Shown piece after piece: positions 10,914 through 12,253 of a DNA stretch of 12,253 bases; the stretch's first letter is position 1, and each line of letters begins with the position of its first letter. The position numbers and the translations under genes are program-made. This stretch comes from CALIKW01 sp038998005 (GTDB lineage Archaea > Aenigmatarchaeota > Aenigmatarchaeia > CG10238-14 > SCSR01), in contig JAVZIY010000015.1 of the NCBI GenBank assembly GCA_038998005.1, forward strand, positions 1-12,253. Reading direction: 5' to 3'. Under the pieces are notes generated by a model. It had not been told where the DNA came from, did not search any database, and worked only from the letters and a program-made list of their open reading frames with translations.

Positions 10914-12253
10914 ATGAAAAAAGCTATATCAATGCTTTTTCTCTTAGTAGCTCTAGTAGCTTTAACTAAAAATGTTTTTGCTCAAGAAGTAATGATAGCA
11001 ACTAACATAAGCTATTCAGATTATACTGTAGCAAGTGTTGCAGCAGCAAAAATAGGAGCAGCTCTCTTCTTCGTATCAGAAAACGAAATATTGACAGAAA
11101 CTTTAGAAGCCATTAACTCAATTAACCCAGAGAAAATCTACATAATTGGTGGACCAGCTGTTGTTTCTCCAGAAATAGAAAGTGAGTTAAACAAAAGTTA
11201 TGAAATTGTAAGAATTTGGGGGATGACGAGATATGGAACTTCATGCGAAGTTGCTAAATATTTTTGGCCAGAGGGAAGCGAAAAAGCTATTTTGGTTTGG
11301 GATTTACCAGATTCAAGAATAATTGATCTCAACATTTCTTCCATGATACTTAAAGCTGCAGAAGTTGCTTCAAGCGAGCAAATTCCGCTAATTTTAATTC
11401 CAAGAAATTATTTGAGTATGGAAATAGAAGAAACTCTTAAAATTTTAAATGTGAGCAAGGTAACAGTTTACGGAAATGTTGGTAGTAAAGTTTTTGAAGA
11501 GCTTACTGCTTTGGATATAAGTTATGAAAGTGTGTCAGGAGAGCCATACCAAATAAGAGAAAGGATAGAAGAGAGAATAAGAGAAAGGTTAAGGGAGAAA
11601 AGACCTTTAATAATTGCTGCAGTAGCAAATTGGCAAGAAGGATTGGTAGCTAGAGCTTCTCCTCATGGAGCCTCTATCTTAGTTTTTAGCGAAATCGAGA
11701 TTAATAGAACTATTGAAAAAGTTAAAGAACTAATTCAAACTAAAAATATTTCTAAAATATTAGTTGTCGGAAAACCTGAACTTGCCCAAAAGATATATAA
11801 CACTTTGATAGAAGCTGGAATAAATGAAAGTGTGCCTGTCTTTTGGGTAACAGGTAAGAATGAAGAAGTTTGTAATAAAATTCGAGAAAGAGTTAAAGAG
11901 GAGCTAGAAAAAATAAGAGAAAAATATAGAAATAGATTGGAGCAAACTAAAGAAAAACTGAATAAACTGAAAGAAAATTTGAAGGAAAGATGCGAATATT
12001 GGTACTTGAAGGCAAATGAAAGTAGCGAAAGCCTGAACACAAGTTTAGCAATAGTAAGACTTAGATTAATTGAAGAACTTTACAAAAATTGCTTGGAAGC
12101 TGTAGAAAGAAATCAAACTCTCCTTGCTTTAAAATATTTGAATGAGATTAAACATGAAACAAGACAACTTATTTGGGAATACAGAAATACTCATAGAGTA
12201 ATGATACAGAATGAAATAGAAGGGGAAGAAGAAGATGTAGCATTGGTTAGAGA
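10914..12253 (+). CDS. Secreted surface protein with three cell wall-binding-repeat-2-like repeats and a coiled coil (3' end outside the window)
   Basis: The frame is open from ATG 10914 to the window edge, 446 codons. Residues 1-23 form a signal peptide (two lysines, a hydrophobic core, cleavage after VFA before QE). Three repeats resemble cell wall-binding repeat 2: about 25-115, with the hallmark KIYIIGGPAVVSPEIESEL and then IVRIWGMTRYGTSCEVA; about 120-210 (VSKVTVYGNVGSKVFEEL); and about 225-315 (ISKILVVGKPELAQKIYNTL). In bacteria three such repeats anchor proteins to the cell wall; archaeal versions are thought to be surface proteins. A charged coiled coil spans about 319-365, followed by more helix. 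I count ten N-x-S/T sequons, consistent with N-glycosylation. The gene has its own strong TATA box and diverges from the tRNA. Confidence 0.8.
   Translation, partial: MKKAISMLFLLVALVALTKNVFAQEVMIATNISYSDYTVASVAAAKIGAALFFVSENEILTETLEAINSINPEKIYIIGGPAVVSPEIESELNKSYEIVRIWGMTRYGTSCEVAKYFWPEGSEKAILVWDLPDSRIIDLNISSMILKAAEVASSEQIPLILIPRNYLSMEIEETLKILNVSKVTVYGNVGSKVFEELTALDISYESVSGEPYQIRERIEERIRERLREKRPLIIAAVANWQEGLVARASPHGASILVFSEIEINRTIEKVKELIQTKNISKILVVGKPELAQKIYNTLIEAGINESVPVFWVTGKNEEVCNKIRERVKEELEKIREKYRNRLEQTKEKLNKLKENLKERCEYWYLKANESSESLNTSLAIVRLRLIEELYKNCLEAVERNQTLLALKYLNEIKHETRQLIWEYRNTHRVMIQNEIEGEEEDVALVR

Noticed and set aside
11735..12040. Minus-strand frame of 101 codons
   Set aside because: Antisense of the coiled-coil part of the secreted protein; its S, F and L richness is what antisense of a K/E-rich coil produces.
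1..12253. CRISPR array, insertion sequence or tandem repeat
   Set aside because: No regularly spaced repeats, transposase frames or long terminal inverted repeats were seen by eye.

Overview
The window looks archaeal. It carries the end of a ribosomal protein S8e gene, a NurA nuclease, an NreA repair protein, a methionyl-tRNA synthetase split from its tRNA-binding domain, and a tRNA with a non-canonical intron and no encoded CCA. Many genes have a TATA box about 25 bp before the start codon, as expected for leaderless or near-leaderless archaeal transcripts. The DNA is very AT-rich and tightly packed. I cannot assign a lineage from the sequence alone.

Layout: (1) 1-453, plus strand: 3' end of the S8e gene, then a 34-residue zinc-finger protein. 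(2) 443-2838, minus strand: metG, the MetRS tRNA-binding domain (TGATG stop/start overlap) and a two-CBS-domain protein. (3) 2981-5346: a PadR-like regulator divergent from metG, then nurA, converging on a radical SAM (SplB-like) gene with overlapping stop codons. (4) 5347-5644: no intact gene; a possible frameshifted remnant. (5) 5645-9743, minus strand: the most unusual block. From upstream to downstream it holds an unrecognised 214-residue protein, a broken paralogue of nreA that keeps its zinc-finger end, a membrane-anchored gene with an in-frame TGA, a palindrome, a LAGLIDADG protein with a C-terminal winged helix, and intact nreA coupled to it by an ATGA overlap. (6) 9640-10558: a YdjM/DUF457-type membrane protein whose 5' end overlaps the 214-residue gene on the other strand, then a convergent cysteine-knuckle protein with no canonical start codon. 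(7) 10741-10826, minus strand: tRNA-Val(GAC) with a 12-nt intron at 29/30. (8) 10914 to the end, plus strand: a secreted, sequon-rich protein with three repeats resembling cell wall-binding repeat 2, then a coiled coil.

Three genes point to DNA metabolism: NurA (end resection nuclease, normally partner of HerA, which is not in the window), NreA (PCNA-linked repair protein) and possibly the SplB-like radical SAM protein. The best candidate for an undescribed system is the LAGLIDADG-winged helix/nreA operon. It has a perfect 16-bp palindrome upstream of its promoter and a decaying second nreA copy nearby. I infer a domesticated LAGLIDADG regulator controlling nreA, but a mobile homing endonuclease next to nreA is the alternative.
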